Assembly (NCBI GenBank): GCA_000226015.1
Contig: JH155219.1
Coordinates: 359,892 to 397,512, forward strand
Length of the DNA stretch: 37,621 nucleotides
Direction: 5' to 3'
From: Mnemiopsis leidyi
Lineage: Eukaryota; Ctenophora; Tentaculata; Lobata; Bolinopsidae
Below the pieces are notes generated by a model. That model saw only the letters and a list, made by a program, of their open reading frames with translations, made no database searches and was not told the DNA's origin. The position numbers and the translations under genes are program-made. Positions 1 through 10,160 of the stretch are shown piece by piece; positions within the stretch are counted from its first letter, which is position 1; every line of letters begins with the position of its first letter.

Positions 1-655
1 AGGAATTTTATTGTCAGACGTTGCCTGACCTGCTGCCGCAACGCAAGATTTTTACTTGAAAATTTTCCTTCTGATTTTGTTAAATTCTGATAAAGATTTT
101 CAAAAGAAATCAAAAATTTTCAAAAAATCCTATAAATCCTTTAAAATTTTGATGACATCATCATTGGCCAAACCCCCTCCTCCCTCGTCATCAATCGTCA
201 TCATTTTGAAACCCCCTCTCCCTCTAGGTGATGACGTCATATGTCAACGACCCCTAACAGTACATCATCATCAGAAAAGGGGCTTCCATTTTCCATGTGC
301 CATGGGGGACATTATACGTTAAGTATTTAATACTCAGCTTGAAGTTCTTGCAGTAGTGATTAAAAAGTAGCATGGCACAAAGGCTCAAGACCGTCATGTG
401 ACTCATGTGGACTGTGGAGTCTATTGTAGTACATTGTAACTATACTCAATACTTAATGTTACAAGCAGCCGCTCGATACTCAATACTACTAGCAGCTGCT
501 CAATGAATTTGGCAAGTATTGAAGAAATAGTGAGCATTGCCTTTTTTGATTTTGCATGGTGTATCTTAACCGTTAATGATTAAGTTGTGGAACTGTCAAT
601 TAGAAAAGCCTTTTCCGTTAAAATTAAATTACGTATTTTTACTTTAGAAAGTTAA
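1..655. other. Gene-free left flank with possible 5' leader acceptor
   Basis: No convincing coding region. The stretch 140-300 is pyrimidine-rich on the plus strand, with repeated CATCATC/CCCCCTC words, and can be read open on the plus strand, but the peptide is low-complexity. Between 430 and 510 there are two imperfect copies of an ACTCAATACT / AGCAGCNGCTC word. A TTTTTACTTTAG acceptor-like site lies just before the start codon at 656, so a 5' UTR intron of the glycosyltransferase gene may end here (inference). Confidence 0.4.
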
Positions 656-2284
656 ATGTTTGCTCGGAGATTTCAGCAGAATTTGAAACAATTAATTTTG
701 CCCCTTGTGTTTCTAGCAATTCTTTTGCTGGTGTTTTCCAATGAAAGGACCAACTACCAAACGATCTCCAATCTTCAAAACATCAAGATCGAACAACAAA
801 ACCTGTCAAATTTGTATTTGATCGGTTCTGAGGAAAAACCAAGAAACAGCTATCAGTTTCACAATCACAGACTCCGCCTGTGGTACGAAGGCAGATGTAT
901 TGACGCAACAGACGATGGACGTCTCATCGTCACGTTTTGTGATCCTGATAAAGTACAGGTTTTTAGTCTGACGACAAGCAACAAACTTGTTTACGAGAGA
1001 CTTGGACTTTGCATCGACTCAGCGAAGTCTAGTTCTAGTGAAACAATATCACTTGAGCTTGTAGAATGCGATGTAGTTGATTCACCGTTCCTGTTAGAGG
1101 TTGATGAAGGAACTTATCTACAGCAAGTGGTGCAAGACAGAGAACTTTGTCTAACTCCCACATCCCTCATTAACAATACCCAACCAACACTGCACCCTTG
1201 TTTGGACGACCCAGTTCGGCTAGCTCAGTGCGACAAACAAATTTCCAGAATCGTTCTGCTGGAAGAAAATTTCTTTCAGTACGACAGGAGACTTCTTAAG
1301 AACATTGTAATTAAGCCGGGCAGTAAGTGCGATTTCAAAGCATGTGCCTTCAATAAAGCAGAGCCAGAACCAGTAAAGTTTCTGTCCTCTTTTCCAGAGG
1401 AGACTAGATGTTCAAACATGTCTGACTGTGTAACTGTGGTCTCCAAAACCAGCCGACGGCCTCATCTTATTCTCAGACTAGCTCGGTCAGTGCGGAAGAA
1501 TCTTGGGTACGATCTTCCTTTTGTAGTGTATGATGACGGACCGAACGATATTTCTGATGAAATAAAGCAGCAGATTTCAGAATTTCCGTTGATGAGGTAC
1601 ATAGTAAGTATGAATGAAGATCTGGGAATAGGAAATGGAAGGGATCGAAGTATGTACCAAGTTAAGACAAAGTACCTGTTTCTGCTAGATGACGATATGA
1701 TCTTTACTTCAAATACGCGTCTCCAGAAGTTGGTAAGACTGCTAGAAGTAACAGATGTCTCTGTTGCTGCTGCTTGTGAAAGTCACGTTGGGTGCAGTTT
1801 TTCCGGCATTCTTCAGTTTGGTTATTTCAGTGAAACTAGGTCAAAACGTAGATTGGGTCAGTTTAAAGGACTAGAAACGTGTGAAACTGTCCACGGGGCG
1901 ATCCCACAATTTCCTAACTGTTACAGATGTGACATAACGTCCAACATATTCCTGGCTCGTACTGACCACATGTTAGATATCGGAGGGTGGGACCCTGAGT
2001 TAATGATTGTCGAACACAGAGACTTTTACATCAGACTGAAGGCTGCGGGGATGAAGCTGGCGGTCTGTGATGACGTCACGGTGCGACACGCAAGACCATA
2101 TCGGGGGACTTTGAGTCAGGGCGAAGGATTTGTAGAGAAGAGGCGGAGAGGCGGGAGTAGGTTTAAAAGTCTCATTATGAACCGCTGGAATATTCAGAAT
2201 GTTTTTGAAATTTCTGGTAAAGGTTTAAGGACAAATGAGGACGGGGAATTGATGTACACCGTTCGAGAAAGAGGCCTTTGCTAA
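656..2284 (+). CDS. Ricin-B lectin + GT12 (beta-1,4-GalNAc-transferase-like) type II membrane glycosyltransferase
   Basis: The 542-residue open frame has no introns. Residues 1-12 are a short basic cytoplasmic tail, and about 13-29 (ILPLVFLAILLLVF) a signal anchor, so the protein is probably Golgi-resident and type II. Residues about 66-190 carry spaced Cys and repeated GLCID / ELCLTP words typical of a ricin-B trefoil lectin domain. Residues about 258-480 match the B4GALNT1/2 catalytic fold: CVTVVSKT, the metal-binding DDD at 345-347 inside TKYLFLLDDDMIFTSNTRL, NIFLARTD at 430-437, GGWDPEL at 443-449 and EHRDF at 453-457 (likely catalytic-base region). By family this enzyme moves GalNAc (or a related sugar) from a UDP-sugar to glycolipid or glycoprotein acceptors; donor and acceptor here are unknown. 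The lectin domain lies N-terminal to the catalytic domain, whereas polypeptide GalNAc-transferases carry it at the C-terminus. The lack of introns could reflect retroposition or lineage-wide intron loss. Candidate polyA signals are AATAAA at 2626 and 2820. Confidence 0.88.
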   Translation: MFARRFQQNLKQLILPLVFLAILLLVFSNERTNYQTISNLQNIKIEQQNLSNLYLIGSEEKPRNSYQFHNHRLRLWYEGRCIDATDDGRLIVTFCDPDKVQVFSLTTSNKLVYERLGLCIDSAKSSSSETISLELVECDVVDSPFLLEVDEGTYLQQVVQDRELCLTPTSLINNTQPTLHPCLDDPVRLAQCDKQISRIVLLEENFFQYDRRLLKNIVIKPGSKCDFKACAFNKAEPEPVKFLSSFPEETRCSNMSDCVTVVSKTSRRPHLILRLARSVRKNLGYDLPFVVYDDGPNDISDEIKQQISEFPLMRYIVSMNEDLGIGNGRDRSMYQVKTKYLFLLDDDMIFTSNTRLQKLVRLLEVTDVSVAAACESHVGCSFSGILQFGYFSETRSKRRLGQFKGLETCETVHGAIPQFPNCYRCDITSNIFLARTDHMLDIGGWDPELMIVEHRDFYIRLKAAGMKLAVCDDVTVRHARPYRGTLSQGEGFVEKRRRGGSRFKSLIMNRWNIQNVFEISGKGLRTNEDGELMYTVRERGLC

Positions 2285-3219
2285 GACTTAAAGTCTTGTA
2301 CTTGTATCTTGCACCTATTCGTTTTATCATACCAAGTTCTATTTAAGTAGGTGAGAGGCGGTAGAAAATTCCATCTAGTAGTTCTATTTAATTGATCTTA
2401 TCTAATTTCATTTGACTAACAGCTTATTTGAGATTTCATGGATTCTAAATGAATAATAACATGACTTGAACAACTTTGATAATACTAAGATTTTGGTTGG
2501 CCACAATGTAATTCTGCACTTTCTAGCTTTGACATGCTGCTATATGAAATTGAAATCCTTAAATCTTAAATTTAAAGTTAAAAGATCTATTCCATTCTCA
2601 AAGTAACAAACAAATTCTCGCGAACAATAAATTTGAAGATTGAAAAAATACTTTTAAAAAGGAAATAGCGATTCGAACAGACACAATTATGAAAGTTTTA
2701 CTTTTAGCGAGATTTAATATTGTAAAGCTTTTCGCAGTTTAAAATTGCGACCAATATAAGCTAATATGCAAACAAAGTAATTACTTTAAATATTCCCAGA
2801 AGACAAGTTAAAATCGTGAAATAAAAATATATAAGTTCAACTTATCACTAACAAAAATAGTTGTTAACCTCAGGAAGTAGGGGTTGCTGAAATCTTCTTG
2901 TCTTTATATTAAGACAAAGCGATGACAGCGATGTCTCTCATTGTTCAACACCCCTTTATTTAGAGATCAGCACCACTCTCCCATGTTGACTTGAGTGCGT
3001 TGCGGTTAATAATCCTCCTGCCAAAGTGCAACGTCAAAATTCAAAATGATATTTTTTCAGTAATATTTAATGCTATAAGCATTTGATTTATTGTCTGATA
3101 CTTAAAACAGGATTCGAAACTTAAGCCAATTAAATTAAATAACTTAAACTTAATCCGAACGTTTAGAAAAAACCGTCTAGTTAACTTCTTGTATTGACCC
3201 TTAGTTAGCGGTTTAGCTC
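2285..3219. other. Convergent intergenic region / 3' UTRs
   Basis: No coding exon seen. It separates the plus-strand glycosyltransferase from the minus-strand membrane-protein gene. AATAAA hexamers on the plus strand (2626-2631 and 2820-2825) and one on the minus strand (2955-2960) are placed to end the two converging transcripts. Confidence 0.45.
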
Positions 3220-6122
3220 TTATCTTAGCGTAACCACGTTTATACCCACCTCGCTGTTGACAAATAAGGATTTAGGGACGAAGTACAGTGCCAAGAAGGT
3301 CTCAGGGATCAACTGGATCATCTGCCTGCAAAATGAGATTGTAGGGGTCATACAGTCAGGACTCTGTGAACTTGGCATTACTAGTTTGGTTGTGTATGAG
3401 CCTAACAATGCTAGCCAACTCGCAATTTTGAAACATTTGAAATGTATGTTAATCACAACAAATACAAGTATAAGTACAACTGCAATAACAACTATGTTGT
3501 TCAACTAGCAAAGGAAAACCACAATTATGATTTTTCAACTAAAAGTAAAACTGTACAATGTCATACCAAAGTATGTCCCTGTCGTAGAGCCTGCACTTCA
3601 CGAAATTAAACTGGCCATGCAAAAAGAACCAGATCGCACAGCCGACTGTAACTTGCATCCTAATTTCCTGTGATATTTAAGATTCTATCAAATTTAGATT
3701 AGGGTTTTGCTGCATCTTGTGTCATTTTTAGTTCAAAACCTGATTTAAAAAATATTAACCCACGAATTATGGCAAAAATTGTAATTAAAAAGTTAATTTC
3801 ATTCATCACTGATATCTCGGAAGTTTCGATTTTCAACTCACGGGTGTTAGGAAGTAAGAAACTCCAAAAACGAGTTTGAATATCGGCTCCATCGCCCACA
3901 ATCCAAGGAAATTGGCAATGGGCCCTGCCAAGAAGAATATCATTCTGTTGGTGTCAGTCTTCTGTCGTAGCCTCTGATTTCCCGACGAGGAGGAGGAAGA
4001 TGAGCTATTCCAAATTCTTAGCAGAAAGAAGGGAACACTGTAAAGGTAACCAGAGAGAGCTATACCCGTAAAATAACGGAGTATCACCCTGTAAGAGAGG
4101 AAATTAAAACGGCAGATTTTATCAACGAGAAATGTTAAACCTAAAAATGTTAAGAAGAAAGCAGCTACGTCTAAAGATGGGATATTCCTACAACTAAATC
4201 TAAACGCCAATTTCCGGTTTAAAAGTCGCGCACTATATTAAGAAAATGAGTCCTGTGTTTGGATGATTTAGATATATTTTCCTGGCACAATAAGTTGATC
4301 TAACAGATGAGTTAAGATTTTTGTAGGAAAAGTTTGGCGTTGTGCGTGGAAGAAAGACCTTGAAACTAACAGATAGCAGGATATGCAATTTACACCCTCT
4401 AAGTTGGACGGCTCACTTAATGAAGCAGCCCTTCAAATGTTGACGAAAGGTTTCGGCGATCAATTCAAGGATAGCCATTTGGCGTATGTCTAAGGAAAAT
4501 AGGATGTTATCATCCCCTTCATAGTACAGTCTAAATTTTAACGTCAATTAAACGGATTCCGGAATATAAACTTTACAAGTGGATGATAAGCCAAGAATCA
4601 GATAAAGTGGACAGTTTGCCTTGTATGTTGCTATATGTTGCGAGTGTTGTTGTTTGGCTTCAAATCTAACTAAAAAGCTGTAGATCGACATATAACGTAC
4701 CAAAAGCTCATGTTAAAGTTCCACCATAGGATCGTAGTGATACAACATCCTCCGAAGAAGTAAGCCCCAGAACCCTCCGCTGAAATTGATACAATAGTTC
4801 AGTAAAATTTCACATTACATTGCTTTCGTTTGTTTAAAATATCGGTAAGGGGGCCCAAAATTTGACCAATGAGAAACTACAAAACAGTGCCTCCTAGCTT
4901 CTGATAGGTTTAAATTTGTGACCCCTTCCCAAAAATATCACTTTCTATCACGGAGCGATAGAATCTTTAAACGTTTATAATTACTATAAGCTCCAAGTTA
5001 TATAATTACATACAATGAATAGAGCTATAAGTGTTACACATAGAGTCAAATAGAAGTAGAAGTTATTGTGAAAGTTGAAATTTTACAAGTATCTAATGCA
5101 GCTCAGCTGTACGTGAAACTTACATAAAGAAAACGATTTAAAAAAAGATGCGGTTAAAAAGGCCAGTTGGCCTAGAGTGATCGTAGCCGTCAGACCGTTT
5201 TATCAATGGAATTATTTAGGTGACACTGACAAGTTATTTAGGTGACACTGACAAGTTATTTAGGTGACACTGACAAGTTATTTAGGTGACACTGACACGT
5301 TATTTAGGTGACACTGACAAGTTATTCCACTCACCCATTCTCTGTGTCTTGCTCATGGTTGGAGTATTGGCTAAGATCACGATAAGAACTCCAGCAACCA
5401 CAATAGACCCAAATCTGTCTTGAAAGAGTGGGGACTTAGCTGTGATGTAGGAACCAATTGTCGCCGCTAGCATGTAGTTGGAGAACATTTTTAGTATGCC
5501 AAGAAAGTGTGCGTCTTCTGTTTTTCTCCTGGTGATTTGTAAGTTAAAGCATATCAGGAGGATATAACAGTATTTAATCAATCGCGGAAAACTTATTAAG
5601 TACTGTGCTTATATTGCCGACTATCTAAACAATAAATTGAAACAAGCTCAAACTAAAAAGCTTTTGAGTTTTGCTAAAAAATGAGAGATGTTTACTCACA
5701 AATTCTCGAAGTCGATGAGAGATTTGTAAGAAAGGTGCACAAAATTAGAGGATGGCCTACTCTCCACATCTTCTGATTTTCTCGGTCCCATTTCTTTTTC
5801 TGCAAAGACTGAACTTTTAGAGCACTCAGTTAAGCCAAAAAATTCAGGCAAATTCCTCTTTTGAGTGTGTTACCATGCGTCAGATAGACATTATAAAAAC
5901 AAAAATATCACCAACCTGCAGTCGAATATCAAGAGTGAGAGCTAAGTATGAGACTCCGAGAAGAAGGGTGTATTGGAAGTGTTTACCTACATGTTTAACT
6001 ACACACCCACGACTTCGCTGCCCACATAACGCATACTGATACTGGTAGTACATGTTGGTATTTCCCGCAAGCCATGATTTTACATCTCTGATTCTCTGCA
6101 CTAGCCGCCAAACCACTTCCAT
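3220..6122 (-). CDS. Seven-exon polytopic membrane protein, TMEM135/PMP52-like
   Basis: Exons on the minus strand: 5987-6122, 5700-5799, 5335-5528, 4417-4489, 3842-4088, 3567-3667 and 3220-3325. Every junction is GT-AG and every phase agrees (1,2,1,2,0,2), giving 318 residues from ATG 6122 to TAA 3220. The protein has several hydrophobic segments: exon 3 (SNYMLAATIGSYITA and GSIVVAGVLIVILA), exon 5 (IALSGYLYSVPFFLL and IFFLAGPIANFLG), exon 6 (VTVGCAIWFFLHG) and exon 7. The order of motifs recalls the repeated half of TMEM135/PMP52, a peroxisomal/mitochondrial membrane protein: RYFTGIALSGYLY, then a Gly-rich helix, then an Ala-Glu-Thr helix (ELIAETF in exon 4, LIPETFLALY in exon 7). The family call comes from remembered pattern, not a search. 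The N-terminal CGQRSRGC may match the family's Cys-rich segment. An eight-Ser run sits in exon 5. A further 3' exon via the GAG|GTGGGT donor near 3249 cannot be excluded. Confidence 0.7.
5212..5321. repeat. 22-bp tandem repeat, five copies, in an intron
   Basis: Five head-to-tail copies (5212, 5234, 5256, 5278, 5300) of a 22-bp unit beginning TTATTTAGGTGACACTG. They are identical except for one A-to-C change near the end of copy 4. The array starts 13 nt past the 5' splice site of exon 3 of the minus-strand membrane-protein gene and lies wholly within its third intron. It is a minisatellite and may be length-polymorphic. Confidence 0.95.
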
Positions 6123-6840
6123 CGGGTGACCTGACTCTTATCAGCTGATAACCAAAAAATTACCAATTGATCATAATTTATTCAATTATGTGTCGGAAAA
6201 TTACAGTCCTGTCGCCGATAAAAGGGATTGGAGACGATTTGCCAATTGCTGATAAAGGTTGAGTCGGTATTGCTAGCAATTCAGCGAAATTCGTGAATTA
6301 GTCTGATCTTTGACAGTCGGAGGTGCAGTGGGGGAATTTTCAGTTTGACTAGTTGAAAAGATTACAATGCAGATCAGCAAAACGGTTAGAGTCCAGCTCA
6401 GACCGATCTCTCGAATTTAAGATATCGAGTACGCACTTAGCAGCTCTAGAGCAGCGGGGCCTGGTCACATGACCTAACCCCTAAACGTGTGTCATCTGTC
6501 ATGGCACGTTCGTTCGAACCAGATGGAGTGAGAACCTCTCTTTGCCAAATTAACGCCTCTACCCCTTCTAATTGTCAACCTCAGTTCACCCTTTACCCTT
6601 ATCATTGACTGGACCACCTTGCACCAACCACCTCCTTAAATCATGAAATTTGTCGCAATAATCCCTCTAATATTGTCAGAAAGTGTCAGAGGAGGGGCCA
6701 GCAGCTACAAGGCGGAGATAAGGTGGAGCAGAGAGTCCTCCGAAGAACCGGACTGGTTTAATGGAGGACAAGACACGATGTCGGCTGTTAAGTGCCCTCT
6801 TCGCTTCACGGCCTTCTTCCAGGGTGGACTAAATAATCGG
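6123..6840. promoter_or_regulatory. Upstream region of the TMEM135-like gene; GATA-rich non-coding DNA
   Basis: No secure coding exon. The sequence has many GATA/TTATC words (6136, 6219, 6250, 6600, 6717) and E-box-like CAGATG, and lies directly 5' of the minus-strand gene starting at 6122. A short plus-strand frame (6643-6852) begins with a hydrophobic stretch, MKFVAIIPLILS, but it has no supporting neighbour exon and I do not call it a gene. Confidence 0.3.
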
Positions 6841-6845
6841 CAGGG

Positions 6846-6853
6846 TATATAAG
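6846..6853 (+). promoter_or_regulatory. TATA box (TATATAAG)
   Basis: TATATAAG is flanked by GC-richer sequence (CAGGG before, GTCGG after). About 90 nt downstream is an ATG (6941) with a CAG|GTTAGC donor-like site about 25 nt after it. No initiator matches well at +1. It is listed because it is the first of several plus-strand TATA boxes in an otherwise gene-free tract. Confidence 0.3.
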
Positions 6854-7319
6854 GTCGGTACTAGGTATACTCCCAAAGATTAGTAGCTGTCATAATACGT
6901 GTGCCTGCTCGTGATTTTATTCCCGTCTTATCTTATCTCGCATGTCGCACGCGCGTTCGTTTTTCAGGTTAGCGTTTACTCCTGCCGTTATCTGATATTT
7001 GAAGTTGAGCTGTTATATTTAAAAGTTTGATTTCTTAATACTTCCAGATCTTACTTACGTTTTCTAGGGTAACGCTACGCGTTTAAAGCACCAACTACAA
7101 AGGGTTCGGTACTCAGCAGGACTAACCTATTTGAAAACTTATAACATTTTAAATGATAACATGATCCGAGATACCGACCCAATAATCAATATCTTAAACC
7201 AAATTTTAATGAGATTATCTCAAAAATAAAGGACATGTCAAGTCTTCCACCACACCCCTATCTTATTACTTTTTGGCGTTCACACAAGGCAACAAACTGG
7301 TTTTCTCTAAATGTAAAGG

Positions 7320-7412
7320 TTGCAGAATAGTCTGGAATCTTCTTGCTTCCAGTTCGACCAGAAATTTCGACCAGAACTTAATGCTCTGAATGTCTTTCAG
7401 ACTATTCTACAA
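7320..7412. repeat. Inverted repeat able to form an 18-bp stem
   Basis: The arm TTGCAGAATAGTCTGGAA (7320-7337) pairs with TTTCAGACTATTCTACAA (7395-7412), with one mismatch and one G-U pair. The 57-nt loop holds two copies of TTCGACCAGAA, 13 bp apart (7353 and 7366). It could be a hairpin RNA precursor, a decayed miniature element or chance. No promoter is evident immediately upstream. Confidence 0.6.
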
Positions 7413-8686
7413 ATTTCTATTGTTTAAGACATTTAATTTCCATGATAGTATTAATTGCATAGAAGATTCTTGAAAGTCATGAAATACGGAATTTGTTATT
7501 AAATAGAAATTGTGAAAAAATTTCTGAATATCGAAAATATCTTTATCTTAAATGATTGCTAAGCATTCCTCGCAGATAAATTGATCAAATTATTTATTCA
7601 TATATTCACAACGCTTATATGTTTTATTCCTACATCAAAGGAAATTGGCCCCAAAGTTTTTATTTGTCTTGACAATTACTATGCGGCCTTTGTTACACCT
7701 GAATGATAGAATCGCTACAACTACAAGTATTTGTAATTCTGTGTCAACTCAAATATATTTTAAAGTTTGTCAATTTTAACTGTCTATTTGCCGATTTCCA
7801 TATTATTATCATCATCGGGGCAAACTATTTCAGGACATGTTCACGATAAATTTTAAAACATTCCGGGATAGTTACAAAATGACTCGAAAGGACAATGACA
7901 TAGAAAACAAATCAATTCGGCAGCGTTATATTATATCTTAAAACATAATTTTCAGCGCAGTTCATTTAAGTTCACTTTTTAAATGTGTTTGTATCTTTAA
8001 AGTTTTAGAAAGTTACTTTGCAAGTCGAGTTGCTAGAGATACCCAGAGGAGAATTCGCCGTATCTAAAGTTTTTTAAAGATTTATTGCCTATATATAACG
8101 GTAAACGTTGGGTCCTGATACAATCGATAATATTTAAAATTAAAGCCAATTCAAGACGTAAACCTAGTAGCCTTGATCCAGTTGTTAAGATTTTCTCGTC
8201 TATTTATAGCAGACAATGCATTCATGAACTCGTGCTAAATTGATCACACACGGGGAAGTCCAATCCAAAAATACACTTTTTGAGGAGACTTGTTAGACCG
8301 CCTAAAATAGAATCAAGTAGTACTAAACAACTAGACTATCAATATTTTGGCTTGTTTTCCATAAGTCTTCTTTGTATCAGGCTCGAACTTTGCAGTGCTG
8401 CATTTAGAGAACCCAGTTTTCATCCAGTACTACCTTCTCAATTAGTGCGTTTTATAACGATTGGGCCGGATTCTATGTTAAATGTTGGATACACCTTCAG
8501 ATAATTTCTAGTTAGCTTGCCCGAATGAAGGGTTAATTTTTCGTCATGTCCGAAAATGAACTTGATTGCATTCCCGTGTGTCTCTACAGCAACACCTTAA
8601 CAACATGTCCTAGTGATCACTTGGAGCTTGTTAAGTGACTTGACCAGCTAACACTTACCCCTCCCGACCGCGTCTGTGTCAATACA

Positions 8687-8742
8687 GACTCAGTAGACAG
8701 CTTGTCTCTGTCAATAAATATGCGGACTCAGTAGACAGCTTG
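8687..8742. repeat. 18-bp direct repeat in non-coding DNA
   Basis: GACTCAGTAGACAGCTTG occurs exactly at 8687-8704 and again at 8725-8742. Each copy is preceded by TGTCAATA, so the repeating block is about 40 bp. It could be a duplicated regulatory element or a short tandem duplication. Confidence 0.8.
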
Positions 8743-10152
8743 GCCGCCAATAACGGGGCTGTCTGCCCTTATCAAACGATTATGATCTGGTCGGTCCGGG
8801 AAAACTTCGTAAAACATCAAAAAAGGGAGACAAAAAGTCGGGAGATTCTAGACAATGTGGGGTCTGCAAAAAATAATGATTTCAGTAGACCTGGTAACAC
8901 GACACTCATGACTTAGCTGCCCCACGCCCTTTGTTGCAAACATATTAATTAACTTACAAACTCCTTAATTGAATCGCTGATTTATCATACCGTGACAGTC
9001 TCCCTGCTGCAATCCCGCAAGGAGGATCTCACTATAGTTGTTTTACAAGTGTCTGTACCGGTAGGTTGACGGATGTAGTTTAGGTGGAACGTCAAAGTGC
9101 AGTTTACGTAAACTGTAATGATCTGTATCAGGCACGGTCCGGGAGACAGCCGCTTGTACAAGTCCCTGCTCCACCTTAATCACTTCCAGCTGATCTAATG
9201 GCCAATTCAATACGTAGTCCCAGTGACGTGAATAACTTCATTAAATACGTGAAAAGAGCATTAAAGAGGAAGCTACAGACAAGTATGCTGCTCAGAGAGA
9301 GTGAGTCACATGCTTAGTTTTTGGAGTATGTACGTTGAAGCAAAAACCACAAGCATAAGTTTGGTCACCCATAGCCAACAGAAACGATACGATCAGTTTC
9401 AAAACAGTTAAAGGTCGCCTATTTGTCATTCGGGATGAAGGTTCAAAGCAAAGATAGAAAAGGAGAAATTGTCTACGTAGATGTTTCTCTTGATAAGTTG
9501 CTGTGACGTCTGACAAGGGTTGCTTGACTGGAGTAAAGACTAAACCTCGGGTGCACCGTAGAAACCAACAATAGAGTGACGCGACGTCGCTATGTTAACT
9601 GCAGACTAAGCTACACACTATTGACAATAACCTTATCTGAAGATTAATAAGTTAAAATCTAGTTACCAACCATAAAAGGTGGGCTCTTCGGCGAATAAAG
9701 TACATAATTTCCGAATAAAATGTTAATTAAAATTATCCACTTTTATTGCATATAATTTTTCTGGTGTTGACAATGAAATCTGTATAATGGCCAAACGTTA
9801 ACCTCGATGCACATTTGACGGTCTAATCTGATTAAAGTATAACATTACAGATTGAACATATTGCAGTCGTGGCCTGGCCATGGTACGACATGACTTTCCA
9901 GGTGTTTTACTTTTTGCACTATAAAAACTATGGGTCAACTTATATCCCGTTTCAAACACAGTCAAGTGCCCCTAAAAACTTTGTCCTGGGACCATTACAG
10001 ACACGTCCCCTATTTTTCTATAAATTTCCCGGTAAACAAATTATTAAGGACCGTACCAAGAATCACGGTGGAGGCGTCTCGTGCTGCGTCTAGCAGGCCG
10101 GTCTGCCAATTTGTGACCTATTCGACTAGTCTGAGTCTAAAAACACGACCGG

Positions 10153-10160
10153 TATAAATA
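10153..10160 (+). promoter_or_regulatory. TATA box (TATAAATA)
   Basis: TATAAATA is preceded by CGACCGG and followed by GGCTCGAG, a good TATA context. The first ATG (10181) lies only about 28 nt downstream, roughly where transcription would start, so it is unlikely to be the start codon of this transcript. A CAA|GTAACC donor-like site follows near 10303. Confidence 0.35.

Larger units (their letters stand above)
6854..10150. other. Gene-free tract, first part
   Basis: No convincing coding exon on either strand; the longest open frames are 74-75 codons, AT-rich and without conserved motifs. It holds an inverted repeat at 7320-7412 and an 18-bp direct repeat at 8687-8742, both listed separately. 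Blocks near 8640-8780 and 9000-9220 are more GC-rich than their surroundings and could be cis-regulatory (inference from composition only). Confidence 0.4.

Noticed and set aside
3257..3508. Plus-strand frame over exon 7 of the membrane-protein gene
   Set aside because: It is antisense to a splice-supported exon and has no motif of its own.
3833..4210. Reading exon 5 of the membrane-protein gene as a longer stand-alone protein from 4210
   Set aside because: The CTCTCTTACAG acceptor at 4089 and the small exon 4417-4489 fit exactly. The upstream part of the open frame is intron.
5880..6122. Longer first exon of the membrane-protein gene, ending at CAG|GTTGGT near 5916
   Set aside because: It ends in phase 0, and exon 2 read in that phase cannot join exon 3 without a stop. 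The CATGTAG|GTAAAC donor at 5987 gives a phase-consistent chain.
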